From Streptomyces davaonensis JCM 4913 (GTDB lineage: Bacteria; Actinomycetota; Actinomycetes; Streptomycetales; Streptomycetaceae), in contig NC_020504.1 in NCBI RefSeq assembly GCF_000349325.1, positions 2,514,053-2,578,052 on the forward strand: DNA of 64,000 bases. Direction: 5' to 3'. A program made the position numbers and the translations under genes. Below, one piece after another: positions 46,178 through 54,259 of this stretch; the first letter of the stretch is position 1; the number at the start of each line of letters is the position of its first letter. The notes under the pieces were generated by a model. That model was not told the origin of the DNA. It did no database searches and was given only the letters and a program-made list of their open reading frames with translations.

Positions 46178-47436
46178 CCGTCCGGCCCTCCCCGCCCGTC
46201 CCCGATGTCTTCGACCCCCGGCAGTACGCCGCCGGTGTGCCCTACGCCGCCTACCGCGTCCTGCGCGACCATCACCCGGTGGCCTGGCAGGACGAGCCCG
46301 AGGTGCTGGGCTGGCCGGCCGGCCCGGGGTTCTGGGCGGTGACGCGGCACGCGGACGTGGTCCGGGTGCTGAAGGATCCGCTGACGTACTCCTCCCACCT
46401 CGGCGCCACCCAGATCCGGGATCCCGACCCGCAGGACCTGCCGTTCATCCGCCGCATGATGCTCAATCAGGATCCGCCGGGACACGGCAGGTTACGGCGA
46501 CTGGTGAGCCGGGCCTTCACCCCGGGGCGGGTCGACCGGTTCACCGCGCTCGCCGAGAAGCGCGCCCAGAGCCTGTTCGCGGGGGCCCTGGAAACGGCCC
46601 GGGAGCAGGACGGCACCGTCGATCTCGTCACCGCCGTCACCGATGACTACGCCCTGCTCAATCTGGCCGATCTGCTGGGCGTCCCCGAACGGGACCGCGG
46701 TTTGCTGCTGCACTGGACGCAGCGGGTCATCGGGTACCAGGACCCCGACGAGTCCGGCCCGCCGGTGCTGGACGGGGCGGGGAAACCGGTCAATCCGCGG
46801 TCCCCGGCGATGCTGCGGGACATGTTCGACTACGCCGGTGAACTGGCCGTGTACAAGCGCCGGTACCCGGCGGACGACGTGCTGACCATCCTCGCGCACG
46901 ACGCCGAACTCACCGGCCCCGAGCTGGAGATGTTCTTCTTCCTGCTTACCGTCGCCGGGAACGACACCGTGCGCTCCGCGGCCCCGGGCGGACTGCTGGC
47001 GCTGGCCGAGCACCCGGAGTCGTACGAGCGGCTGCGCGCCGGGGACGTCGAACTCGCCCCGGCCGTTGACGAGTTGCTGCGCTGGCATCCGCCCGTGCTG
47101 ACCTTCCGCCGTACCGCCGACCGCGACACCGAGCTGGCCGGGCGGCGGATCCGGGCCGGGGACAAGGTCGTGGTCTTCCATGCCTCGGCCAACCGGGACG
47201 AGCGGGTCTTCGCCGACCCGGACCGGCTGGACCTGACCCGTACGCCGAACCCGCACGTCTCCTTCGGGGACGGCCCGCATGTCTGTCTGGGCGCGCACTT
47301 CGCCCGGCTCCAGCTGCGGGTGCTGTACCGGGAGGCGCTGCGGACCCTGCCCGTGCTGCGGAGCGCGGGCCCGCCGGGCCGACTGGTGTCGAACTTCATC
47401 AACGGGATCAAGTCGCTGCCGGTCGAGGTGACATGA
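46174..47436 (+). CDS. Cytochrome P450
   Basis: 420 residues from a GTG overlapping the hydrolase stop. P450 features are all present: the C-helix region MLNQDPPGHGRLRRLVSRAFTP, the oxygen-activating I-helix VAGNDTVRSA, the ExxR motif ELLRWHPPVLTFRR and the haem ligand loop FGDGPHVCLGAHFAR. The N-terminus has no membrane anchor, as expected for a soluble bacterial enzyme fed by ferredoxin. The C-helix and I-helix sequences resemble the steroid/fatty-acid hydroxylases of actinobacteria (CYP124/125/142-like), but this is only a general impression. It ends three bases before the convergent DUF89 gene. Confidence 0.9.
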   Translation: MTVRPSPPVPDVFDPRQYAAGVPYAAYRVLRDHHPVAWQDEPEVLGWPAGPGFWAVTRHADVVRVLKDPLTYSSHLGATQIRDPDPQDLPFIRRMMLNQDPPGHGRLRRLVSRAFTPGRVDRFTALAEKRAQSLFAGALETAREQDGTVDLVTAVTDDYALLNLADLLGVPERDRGLLLHWTQRVIGYQDPDESGPPVLDGAGKPVNPRSPAMLRDMFDYAGELAVYKRRYPADDVLTILAHDAELTGPELEMFFFLLTVAGNDTVRSAAPGGLLALAEHPESYERLRAGDVELAPAVDELLRWHPPVLTFRRTADRDTELAGRRIRAGDKVVVFHASANRDERVFADPDRLDLTRTPNPHVSFGDGPHVCLGAHFARLQLRVLYREALRTLPVLRSAGPPGRLVSNFINGIKSLPVEVT

Positions 47437-47439
47437 GTG

Positions 47440-48615
47440 TCAGCGGCGCACCTGGATCAGGGCGTGGCTGCCGCTGGTGCGCCAGCGCTGTCCCTCGGCG
47501 GCGGTCAGGGCGGTCTCCGTCCCGGCGTCGAGGCCCGTGATCACCTCGGACTTCAGGGTGCGCAGGGCGGCGACGGGTCCGGGGAACCAGTCGGTGACGT
47601 CCGCGAAGCCGGTGGTCGGCGGCCACTTGCGGTCCCCCACCAGGCGCCGGTAGTTGAGATCGCCCTTGAGGATCGTCAGCGTGGCCCGCGCCCACTCCTC
47701 GCGCAGGTCGCCGGGCATCCGCTCGTACGGCAGGGGCGCGCAGGAGAAGGGGTGGGCGCGGACCGCGAGCCGGCCGTCGGTCAGCGCCGCCCAGAGGGTG
47801 TCGCCGTACGACCGTGCCGCGCCCGGTGCCGTCCTGAGCCTGCGCAGGGCGTCGAGTACGTCGGCGGGGGTGGCGTCGGAGACGAAGTAGGGGTGCGGTT
47901 TGACGTGCAGGACTGCCCGCTCCACACGCCCCTGGCCGAGCAGGTGGGCGATCAGGAGGAGGTCGGGGATGAGTTCGCGGCCGGCGTTGTCGGCGATCAG
48001 GCACAGAAGCGGGGCGGCCGGGGCGGGCGGCAGCAGGGACCACAGGGCCGCGCTGTCGTCGGCGACCAGGGGCGGGGTGCCGGAGGCGGCCGTACCGTCG
48101 GCGGCGGACAGCCGGAAGCCGAGATCGGCGCGGTTGCCCCACAGGGAGCCGTGCAGCAGGGCCCGGTCCCGCTCGTCGGGGGAGAGCGCGGCGAGACCGT
48201 CCAGCGCGGACAGTTCCTCGTCCGTCTCCGGGGAGTCCAGCTCGGCCAGCTTGGCGGGGCGGAAGGGGTCGACGCCCTGCCAGGTGCCGGGGGTGAAGTA
48301 GCCGACGGCGCCGAGGAGTCGGCGGTAGAAGTAGCTCTCCGACCACAGCCACGGTACGTCGGTCCAGGGGCGGCCCGCGTAGGTGTCGGTGCCCCACTCC
48401 CGCCAGCGGTCCCGGTCGTGGGCGTCGGCGGGGAGCGGCTCGATGACGCCCTTGGTGCAGTCGTGCAGCAGCGCGTCGAGCGCGGCCTGCCGGTCGGGGC
48501 CGTACGGGAGGGCCGCGCGGACCTGGTCGATGATCGCGGGGTGGCGTTCGGTGAGGACGGAGTACGGGAAGGTGCCGGGTTCGTCGCCGAGGATCACGGG
48601 CGGGGTGACGTCCAT
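47440..48615 (-). CDS. DUF89/ARMT1-family protein (damage-control phosphatase-like)
   Basis: 391 residues. The metal-binding signature LIADNAGRELIPDLLLIAHLL (Asp-Asn) in the middle and TLTILKGDLNYRRLVGDR near the C-terminus are typical of the DUF89/ARMT1 family. Characterised members are metal-dependent phosphatases that remove damaged or excess sugar phosphates such as fructose-1-phosphate, although a methyltransferase activity was also proposed for the human protein. Length fits the single-domain subfamily. Cytosolic. It is convergent with the P450 gene and lies downstream of the TetR gene on the same strand. Confidence 0.85.
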   Translation of the reverse strand: MDVTPPVILGDEPGTFPYSVLTERHPAIIDQVRAALPYGPDRQAALDALLHDCTKGVIEPLPADAHDRDRWREWGTDTYAGRPWTDVPWLWSESYFYRRLLGAVGYFTPGTWQGVDPFRPAKLAELDSPETDEELSALDGLAALSPDERDRALLHGSLWGNRADLGFRLSAADGTAASGTPPLVADDSAALWSLLPPAPAAPLLCLIADNAGRELIPDLLLIAHLLGQGRVERAVLHVKPHPYFVSDATPADVLDALRRLRTAPGAARSYGDTLWAALTDGRLAVRAHPFSCAPLPYERMPGDLREEWARATLTILKGDLNYRRLVGDRKWPPTTGFADVTDWFPGPVAALRTLKSEVITGLDAGTETALTAAEGQRWRTSGSHALIQVRR

Positions 48616-48661
48616 GCGGCGACGGTATCGCGCGCACCGGGCCCGTCCCCGGCACGCGCCC

Positions 48662-49309
48662 TCAGACGCCTCTGGCCTCCCGCTCCAGTTGGGTGGCGAG
48701 GGTGAGGTAGCGCGGACGGCGGGGCACCGGGACCATGCCGCGGATGAGGAGGGCCCACATCTCGGCGACCCGGCGGGGCTGCCGGGCGACCGGTTCGACG
48801 GACCGTCCGACGGTCCGGGTGCCGACGAAGAAGCAGACGAGGGAGTGGGCCGCGGCGTCGATGTCGACGTCCGGATGGAGGTCCGACTCCTTGACCGCGC
48901 CGAGGAGTTTGCGGGAGGCGATCTCCAGCCACTCCGAGAACGGGTGTTGCATGGGCGCCCTGACGGCGACCGGGCCGGTGGCGAGCCGGAGCCCGGCCCG
49001 CGGGATCGGGCCCTCGACCGACATCCGGGTGATGCCGAAGGTGGTGCGCATCAGCGCTTCCAGCGAGGAGTAGCCGCGGGCGTCCATCTCCCCGGCTATC
49101 TGGCGGGAGGCCTGGGACTGAAGCTCCATGATCGCGTGCGCCAGGTCCTCCTTCGCCGCGAAGTGGAAGTACAGCGCGCCCTTGGTGACTTGGGCGTGCT
49201 CGACGATGTCGCTCAGACTGGTCGATTCGTAGCCGCGACGATCGAACAGGTCAGCGGCAGCGGTGATGATCGTCGCGCGGGTCTGCTCAGCGCGTAACTG
49301 CCTCGCCAT
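48662..49309 (-). CDS. ArpA-type TetR regulator (gamma-butyrolactone receptor-like)
   Basis: 215 residues from the ATG at 49309. The DNA-binding part (ATIITAAADLFDRRGYESTSLSDIVEHAQVTKGALYFHF) is of the gamma-butyrolactone receptor type. The ligand domain keeps the FSEWLE tryptophan that corresponds to the ligand-contacting Trp of ArpA/CprB. An ARE-like operator lies 20-45 bases upstream. It follows the AfsA-type gene on the same strand with a 67-base gap. It may be a second receptor or a pseudo-receptor answering another signal or antibiotic. Confidence 0.85.
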   Translation of the reverse strand: MARQLRAEQTRATIITAAADLFDRRGYESTSLSDIVEHAQVTKGALYFHFAAKEDLAHAIMELQSQASRQIAGEMDARGYSSLEALMRTTFGITRMSVEGPIPRAGLRLATGPVAVRAPMQHPFSEWLEIASRKLLGAVKESDLHPDVDIDAAAHSLVCFFVGTRTVGRSVEPVARQPRRVAEMWALLIRGMVPVPRRPRYLTLATQLEREARGV

Positions 49310-49328
49310 CGTCTGGACTCTCCTACGG

Positions 49329-49354
49329 AAACGAACGGGTCATGCCGTTTGTTT
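49329..49354 (-). promoter_or_regulatory. ARE-like operator upstream of the TetR gene
   Basis: AAACGAACGG (49329-49338) and CCGTTTGTTT (49345-49354) form an inverted repeat, 9 of 10 positions complementary, with a 6-base centre. Half-sites of this sequence are those bound by gamma-butyrolactone receptors. The centre is four bases longer than the classic 22-bp element, so affinity for the receptor is uncertain. Confidence 0.6.
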
Positions 49355-49376
49355 TTCACTCCGCATACACCTTAGC

Positions 49377-50291
49377 TCACCGCGCCACCGTGCCCACCCG
49401 GCATGCGAAGACTGGTGAATCCCCTTGCACACCGATGACTTGGAGTTGGGCGTCGGGACCGAGTTCCGCCTCGATCCACGTGGGCTGATCCAGTTCGGCG
49501 TACCGGTCGAAGGTGGCGTGGAACGATATCGGCTCGTACTCCCCGCCCCCGGTAACACGGGCAGCCTGACCCGCCGCCTCCAGGAGCAGCATGCCGGGGA
49601 CATGGTCGAGAGGGTGGTCGAAAAAAACGGGATGAGCGGTATCGACTCGCAACTGCCAGCGCCCCGGACGGTCCGGCCGGGCCAGTACGACATCGGCGGG
49701 AACCGTACGCTCCACCACGGCGGACGGCAGTCCGGGCGGTGGCTCGAGTGCGGTGACGGAGGCGGCCGTTCGGCCGCCGCGCAGTCTGCGGTAGACGGGC
49801 TCGCTGGTCCAGGACGCGGCGAAGAAGGCGCTCGCGACCTGCGTGTTCTCGATGCTCACGGCCGCGGTGAGGTCGAACGCGACCACGCGTCCTGCGCGGC
49901 GGCGGATGTCGAGGATGGTGATGTCGACGACCGGTTCGGCGGGTGCCGGACCCACGGCGAGGTACTCGGGACGGGTGCTGACGCGCAGTTCCTGAAGGAC
50001 GAACCGGTGGTCCAGCGGCACGTCGTACTCGGTGTGGGCGAGGAGTGTGCCGCCCTGGCGGACGGTTTCGGTGACGAGCAGCGGCTCGTATGCGGTACGG
50101 TCGCTCGACACGTGCAGCGGGTGCGCTCGCGGCCATTGCGCGGCTACCCTGAACTGGTCGGTTCCGATCCGTCGCCAGCCGGTGAGGAGGGTCTCGGCGA
50201 AGGCCGCACGATGCACCAGCTGGCGGGGCACGGTGGCGGTGAGGGCGTCGGACGCCGTCGGGAAAACGGCGAGTTGCGGCAATTCAGGCAT
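49377..50291 (-). CDS. AfsA/ScbA-family gamma-butyrolactone biosynthesis protein
   Basis: 304 residues from the ATG at 50291 with GGGAG four bases before it. Two hotdog-fold repeats are visible, each with the family's motif: RQLVHRAAFAETLLTGWRR in the first and DVVLARPDRPGRWQLRVD plus FFDHPLDHVPGMLLLEAAGQAA in the second. AfsA-type enzymes condense a beta-ketoacyl thioester with dihydroxyacetone phosphate, the key step to A-factor-like signals. It is divergent from a receptor gene (50468) with an ARE site between them, the standard scbA-scbR arrangement. Length is typical. Confidence 0.92.
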   Translation of the reverse strand: MPELPQLAVFPTASDALTATVPRQLVHRAAFAETLLTGWRRIGTDQFRVAAQWPRAHPLHVSSDRTAYEPLLVTETVRQGGTLLAHTEYDVPLDHRFVLQELRVSTRPEYLAVGPAPAEPVVDITILDIRRRAGRVVAFDLTAAVSIENTQVASAFFAASWTSEPVYRRLRGGRTAASVTALEPPPGLPSAVVERTVPADVVLARPDRPGRWQLRVDTAHPVFFDHPLDHVPGMLLLEAAGQAARVTGGGEYEPISFHATFDRYAELDQPTWIEAELGPDAQLQVIGVQGDSPVFACRVGTVAR

Positions 50292-50355
50292 GTTTCTCCC
50301 TGGCTCCCTCGACAGTGTTGACAGACGGCGAGGTGCCCGTGCCGTGAGCGCTAGA

Positions 50356-50377
50356 GTACGAGCCGACCGGTTTGTTT
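50356..50377. promoter_or_regulatory. ARE-type gamma-butyrolactone receptor operator
   Basis: The 22-bp site ends in CGGTTTGTTT, which fully matches the right half of the ARE consensus; the left half (from GTACGAGCCG) matches 7 of 9 fixed positions. It lies between the divergent afsA-like and receptor genes, about 65 bases from the former and 90 from the latter. It is well placed to control both promoters. Confidence 0.68.
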
Positions 50378-50467
50378 TCAATGAGACCAGGGTGACCAGG
50401 ATCGGTGCGCGTCCGCGCCGTCGCACTGTGGGCCATCCGGTCAACTCGGCGCATCGGAGGGGCCCTT

Positions 50468-51154
50468 ATGGCGAAGCAGGAACGCGCCATCAGGACGCGC
50501 AGAGCGATCCTGGAAGCCGCGGGTGCGGTGTTCGACGAGCACGGGTACGCCTCGACGACGATCTCCATGGTTCTGGAGCGGGCCGAAGTCACCAAGGGCG
50601 CGCTGTACTTCCACTTCCCTTCCAAGGAGTCCCTCGCCCAGGCGGTGCTGGACGAGCAGGTGCCGTTCGGCGCGGTGCCGCCGCAGCCGTGCAAGCTCCA
50701 GGAGATCGTGGACATGAGCTTCGTCTACGGCCGACGCCTGCTGAGCAACCCGCTGCTTCAGGGCAGTGTGCGACTGACCGTGGACCAGGCCACGCCCCCC
50801 GGGGTCGATCACTCCGGGCCGTTTCGGCAGTGGGCCGACCATGTGGTCGATCTGCTGGAAGAGGCTGACAAACAGGGCGAGTTGCTGCCCACGGTCGTGC
50901 CGAGGGACACCGTTGAGCTGCTGGTCGGCTCCTTCGCCGGTATTCAGCTGATGTCCAGGGCGCTGACCGGGCGGGAGGATCTCGGGCACCGGATCTCGGT
51001 GCTGTGGTCGCACGTCCTGCCGAGCATCGCGGTACCGGGGCTGCTCGGCCGCCTCGACACCGCCCCGGACCGGGGCGTACGAATCCTGGCCCTGCTCGGC
51101 GAGGACGAGGACGAGGACGGGAACGGGGAGCTGATGGAGGGGTCGGAGCCGTGA
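50468..51154 (+). CDS. ScbR/ArpA-type gamma-butyrolactone receptor (TetR family)
   Basis: 228 residues from the ATG at 50468, with GGAGGGG five bases upstream. The DNA-binding part (RTRRAILEAAGAVFDEHGY, then ISMVLERAEVTKGALYFHF) is nearly canonical for receptors of A-factor type, and FRQWADHVVDLLEEA holds the conserved ligand-pocket tryptophan. It should repress its targets until a gamma-butyrolactone binds. It is divergent from the synthase gene and shares an ARE with it. Its last codons overlap the reductase gene (GTGA), so receptor and reductase are co-translated. The C-terminus has an acidic Glu/Asp run. Confidence 0.9.
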   Translation: MAKQERAIRTRRAILEAAGAVFDEHGYASTTISMVLERAEVTKGALYFHFPSKESLAQAVLDEQVPFGAVPPQPCKLQEIVDMSFVYGRRLLSNPLLQGSVRLTVDQATPPGVDHSGPFRQWADHVVDLLEEADKQGELLPTVVPRDTVELLVGSFAGIQLMSRALTGREDLGHRISVLWSHVLPSIAVPGLLGRLDTAPDRGVRILALLGEDEDEDGNGELMEGSEP

Positions 51155-52014
51155 TCCTGCTCACCGGCGCGACCGGCACCGTCGGCGGGCTGGTCGCACG
51201 CCGCCTGCGCGGCACCGCTCCCCTGCGCCTGCTGACCCGTCGCCCGGAGCGGGCCGCGGATCTCGCCGGACCCCGAGTCGAGGTCGTGGGCGGCGACTTC
51301 GACGATCCGCACAGTCTGCGCAGAGCGCTGACGGGAGTGACGTCCGCCCTGCTGGTCACCGCGAACCCGCTGACCCACGCCCATGACGAGCACTTCCTGG
51401 CGGCGGCACGCGCCTGCGGGGTCCGGCACGTGGTGAAGCTGTCGGCGCTCGCGGTGACCGACCTCGACGCCACCGACCTGATCACGAACTGGCAGCGCGA
51501 CAACGAGCAACTCGTCACCGACTCCGGCCTGTTGTGGACGCACCTGCGGCCGCGCGCGTTCATGTCCAACACGCTCGGCTGGGCCATCTCCATCCGCGCG
51601 GAGGGCGTGGTGCGAGCCGCTTGCGGTACGGCCGTCAACGCCACCGTCGATCCACAGGACATCGCGGAGGTGGCGGCGCTGACGCTGCTGGCGCCCGAGG
51701 CGCACGCCGGGCGGGCGTACCCGCTCACCGGTCCGGAGGCGATCAGCCCCGTGGACCAGACGAAGATCCTCGGCGAACTGCTGGAACGGCCGCTGGTGTT
51801 CGACGAGTTGAGCGAGGAGGAGGCGCGGCGCCGTCTGCTCGTACGCTATCCGGCGCCGATCGCCGAGGCGCTCGCCGAGAGCGCGTCCCGGGGGCGGTCC
51901 GGGGCGAAGTCGGAGGTGGACCCCACCGTCGCCGAGTTGCTCGGGCGGCCCGCCGGGGACTATCGGCAGTGGGCAGTCGATCATCTGGCGGCGTTCCGCG
52001 GCGACGGGACATGA
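51151..52014 (+). CDS. NmrA-like NAD(P)-binding reductase/epimerase
   Basis: 287 residues from a GTG overlapping the receptor stop. The N-terminus VILLTGATGTVGGLVARRL is a Rossmann nucleotide-binding motif (GxxGxxG), with VEVVGGDFDDPHSLRRAL and VKLSALAV as in atypical short-chain dehydrogenases of the NmrA type. No Tyr-x3-Lys catalytic pair is obvious, so it may bind NADP as a reductase of a different kind. Being co-translated with the receptor suggests that it modifies the signalling lactone, for instance by ketone reduction, like reductases linked to other butyrolactone loci. Confidence 0.8.
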   Translation: MILLTGATGTVGGLVARRLRGTAPLRLLTRRPERAADLAGPRVEVVGGDFDDPHSLRRALTGVTSALLVTANPLTHAHDEHFLAAARACGVRHVVKLSALAVTDLDATDLITNWQRDNEQLVTDSGLLWTHLRPRAFMSNTLGWAISIRAEGVVRAACGTAVNATVDPQDIAEVAALTLLAPEAHAGRAYPLTGPEAISPVDQTKILGELLERPLVFDELSEEEARRRLLVRYPAPIAEALAESASRGRSGAKSEVDPTVAELLGRPAGDYRQWAVDHLAAFRGDGT

Positions 52015-52015
52015 C

Positions 52016-52056
52016 GACGGGCCGGCCGATGCCCCATCCGCACCGGCCGGCCCGTC
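52016..52056. terminator. Strong bidirectional terminator
   Basis: A 13-bp perfect inverted repeat (52016-52028 with 52044-52056, arms starting GACGGGCCGGCC) with a 15-base loop lies directly after the reductase stop and 25 bases before the opposing protease stop. It should end both convergent transcripts. Confidence 0.8.
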
Positions 52057-52080
52057 CGCTCAAGCGGTCGGAGGTTCAGC

Positions 52081-53880
52081 TCAGAAGGTCAGCTTCCAGC
52101 TGTTGATCCGACCCGTGTCCTGCGCCGCCGTGTCCTGCACCCGCAGCTTCCAGGTGCCGTTCGCGACCTCGCTGGAGGCGTTCACCGTGTAGGTGGTGAT
52201 GACGTTGTCCGCGGAGTCCGAGGAGCTGGCGGACTTCAGGCGGTACGTCGAACCGTCCGGAGCAACGAGGTCGATGACCAGGTCACCGCGCCAGGTGTGG
52301 GTGATGTCCACGCCGACCTGGAGCGTCGAGGGGGCGTTGCCGCTGACGCCGGAGACGGTGATCGGGGACTCGACCGCGGAGCCGGCGTCCGGGATGGAGA
52401 CGGCCGAGGTGCTGGTGAAGGTGGTGCCCCCCGTGGAGCCGCCGGAGCCGCTCACCGCCTGCACCGTCTTGGTCGCGTCCGCCAGGCCCGCGCCGCAACC
52501 GCCGGAGCAAGTACCGGCCAGAGCACGCGAGTTGGTCTTGATCGCGGACTCGATCTGGGCCGGGGTCAGCGCGGAGTTCGCCGACTTCATCAGCGCGGCG
52601 AGGCCCGCGATGTGCGGGGCGGCCATGCTGGTGCCCTGGTAGTACTCGTAGCTCTCCGCGCCGGGACCCTGCTCGCCGGCGTTCAGCGTGGACAGGATGC
52701 CGTTGGCGGTGGTGGCGGTCTCACCGCCGGGGGCGGCGATGTCGACGACCGTGCCGTAGTTGGAGTAGGAGGCGCGGTTGCCCTGCCGGTCGGCGGCCGC
52801 GACGCTGATCACGTTGTTGCAGCTGGCGGGCGAGTAGTTGGCCGCGTTGGCGTTGCTGTTGCCCGCCGCGACGACGACCGTGGTGCCGCGGTTCACGGCG
52901 CCGTTGATCGCGTTCTGGGTCGCGGTGGAGCAGGTACCGCCGCCACCGAGGCTCATGTTGATGACCTTGGCGACATTGGCGTTGGCCGGAACACCGGAGA
53001 CGGTGCCGCCGGACGCCCAGGTGATGGCGTCGATGATGTCGGAGTCGTAGCCGCCGCACTTGCCGAGGACGCGCAGCGGGGAGACCTTCGCGCCGTAGGC
53101 GATACCGGCGACGCCCTTGCTGTTGTTGGTGACTGCGGCGATGGTGCCGGCGACGTGCGTGCCGTGCCAGGAGGAGCCGTAGGCCGGGTCACCGGAGGCG
53201 CACTCGTTGGCGGCGGTCCAGTCGCCCGGGTCGGCCGGGTTGCTGTCGCGGCCGTTGCCGTCGTTGCCGACGGTGGCGTCCGAGATGAAGTCGTAGCCGC
53301 CGACGATGTTCGCGGCGAGGTCGGAGTGGGCGACATAGCCGGTGTCGATGACGGCGACGGTGACCCCGGTGCCGGTGGCGACGTCCCAGGCACCCGGCAC
53401 GTTCATGCCCGCGGTGGTCTCGAACAGGTCCCACTGCTTGCTGTACTCGGTGTCGTTCGGCGTGGCCAGCGGCTTGTTCAGCCGGTCCGGTACGACGTAG
53501 GCGACCTGCGGGTCGGCCTGATACTCGGCGACGACGTCGGCGACATCGGCCTTGGTGAGGTCCTCGCCGAGGTCCACGAGGGCGGCGCCGGTGCCGAGGC
53601 GGCGCTGGAAGTCCAGCGACTCGCCGGCTTCCTTGCCCTTGGCGGCGGCGTCCGCGTCGGCGGCCTTGTTCGACTTCGCCTCGGCGGCGCCGGACTTGTA
53701 GCCGACGATGAGGCGCTCGGCCGGGGCGCCGGGGGCGGCCTCGGTACGGGCGGCGGGGGCGTCCGTGGGGGCGGTGGAGTCCTGGGCGACGGCGACCGTG
53801 GCGGTAGCGGCCGTGAACAGCGCGGCGGAGACCGCGGCGGCGGATATCAGCTTCCGACGCACGGGGGGAGAGGTACGCAA
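52081..53880 (-). CDS. Secreted subtilisin-like protease (S8) with C-terminal P-domain
   Basis: 599 residues. A signal peptide (RRKLISAAAVSAALFTAATATVA) is followed by an inhibitor-type propeptide (AERLIVGYKSGAAEA... to PDRLNKPL). The S8 catalytic domain has Asp in VAVIDTGYVAHSD, His in HGTHVAGTIAAVT and Ser in QGTSMAAPHIAGL. A serine/glycine linker leads to a C-terminal proprotein-convertase P-domain (VDITHTWRGDLVIDLVAPDGSTY, GTWKLRVQD). It should be exported, self-processed and active on extracellular proteins. The SSI-like inhibitor at 31546-32028 is a possible regulator. Cysteine pairs in the catalytic domain fit an extracellular enzyme. Confidence 0.95.
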   Translation of the reverse strand: MRTSPPVRRKLISAAAVSAALFTAATATVAVAQDSTAPTDAPAARTEAAPGAPAERLIVGYKSGAAEAKSNKAADADAAAKGKEAGESLDFQRRLGTGAALVDLGEDLTKADVADVVAEYQADPQVAYVVPDRLNKPLATPNDTEYSKQWDLFETTAGMNVPGAWDVATGTGVTVAVIDTGYVAHSDLAANIVGGYDFISDATVGNDGNGRDSNPADPGDWTAANECASGDPAYGSSWHGTHVAGTIAAVTNNSKGVAGIAYGAKVSPLRVLGKCGGYDSDIIDAITWASGGTVSGVPANANVAKVINMSLGGGGTCSTATQNAINGAVNRGTTVVVAAGNSNANAANYSPASCNNVISVAAADRQGNRASYSNYGTVVDIAAPGGETATTANGILSTLNAGEQGPGAESYEYYQGTSMAAPHIAGLAALMKSANSALTPAQIESAIKTNSRALAGTCSGGCGAGLADATKTVQAVSGSGGSTGGTTFTSTSAVSIPDAGSAVESPITVSGVSGNAPSTLQVGVDITHTWRGDLVIDLVAPDGSTYRLKSASSSDSADNVITTYTVNASSEVANGTWKLRVQDTAAQDTGRINSWKLTF

Positions 53881-54259
53881 GGGATTGCCTTTCGTGGCCG
53901 TACTCCGGGCAGCGCGGAGCGGCGGTCAAATCGCTTCGTCGTCGAAGCGGAGGGGGGCGAACCGAGAACCGAAAAGCGTTGCGCTGTGGCCGGCCAGGCG
54001 CGGTGGGGACCGACCTGTCGGGGGTTACCTGTGGGTCGGCTGTGCTGGAACGATAGGCAAACAGAAGGTCATAGGGATACAGGGGAAACCCTCGATCCGG
54101 CCGGAAACCAACCCTCGGCGTCCGCCTGTTGAACGCTTGTGTCCGCTTTTGCATGGGCTCGCGCCCCGTTGAACGCGCCGGGCCGCCGGCCCGTACTGGA
54201 CAGAAGCAGACCTTGCACTGGACAGCAGCGGACACCCGCCCGGCCGAGGAGACCCCCAC
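53881..54259 (+). promoter_or_regulatory. Divergent promoter region with direct repeats upstream of the LPMO
   Basis: The 379-base gap between the protease and LPMO starts holds no gene. ACTGGACAGAAG (54195-54206) and ACTGGACAGCAG (54217-54228) are 11/12 identical with starts 22 bases apart, about two helical turns, and lie 30-65 bases before the LPMO ATG. GTTGAACGC is repeated at 54128-54136 and 54168-54176. Paired direct repeats are typical of Streptomyces chitinase and polysaccharide-degradation promoters, but the sequence is not the classic chitinase repeat. Confidence 0.45.
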
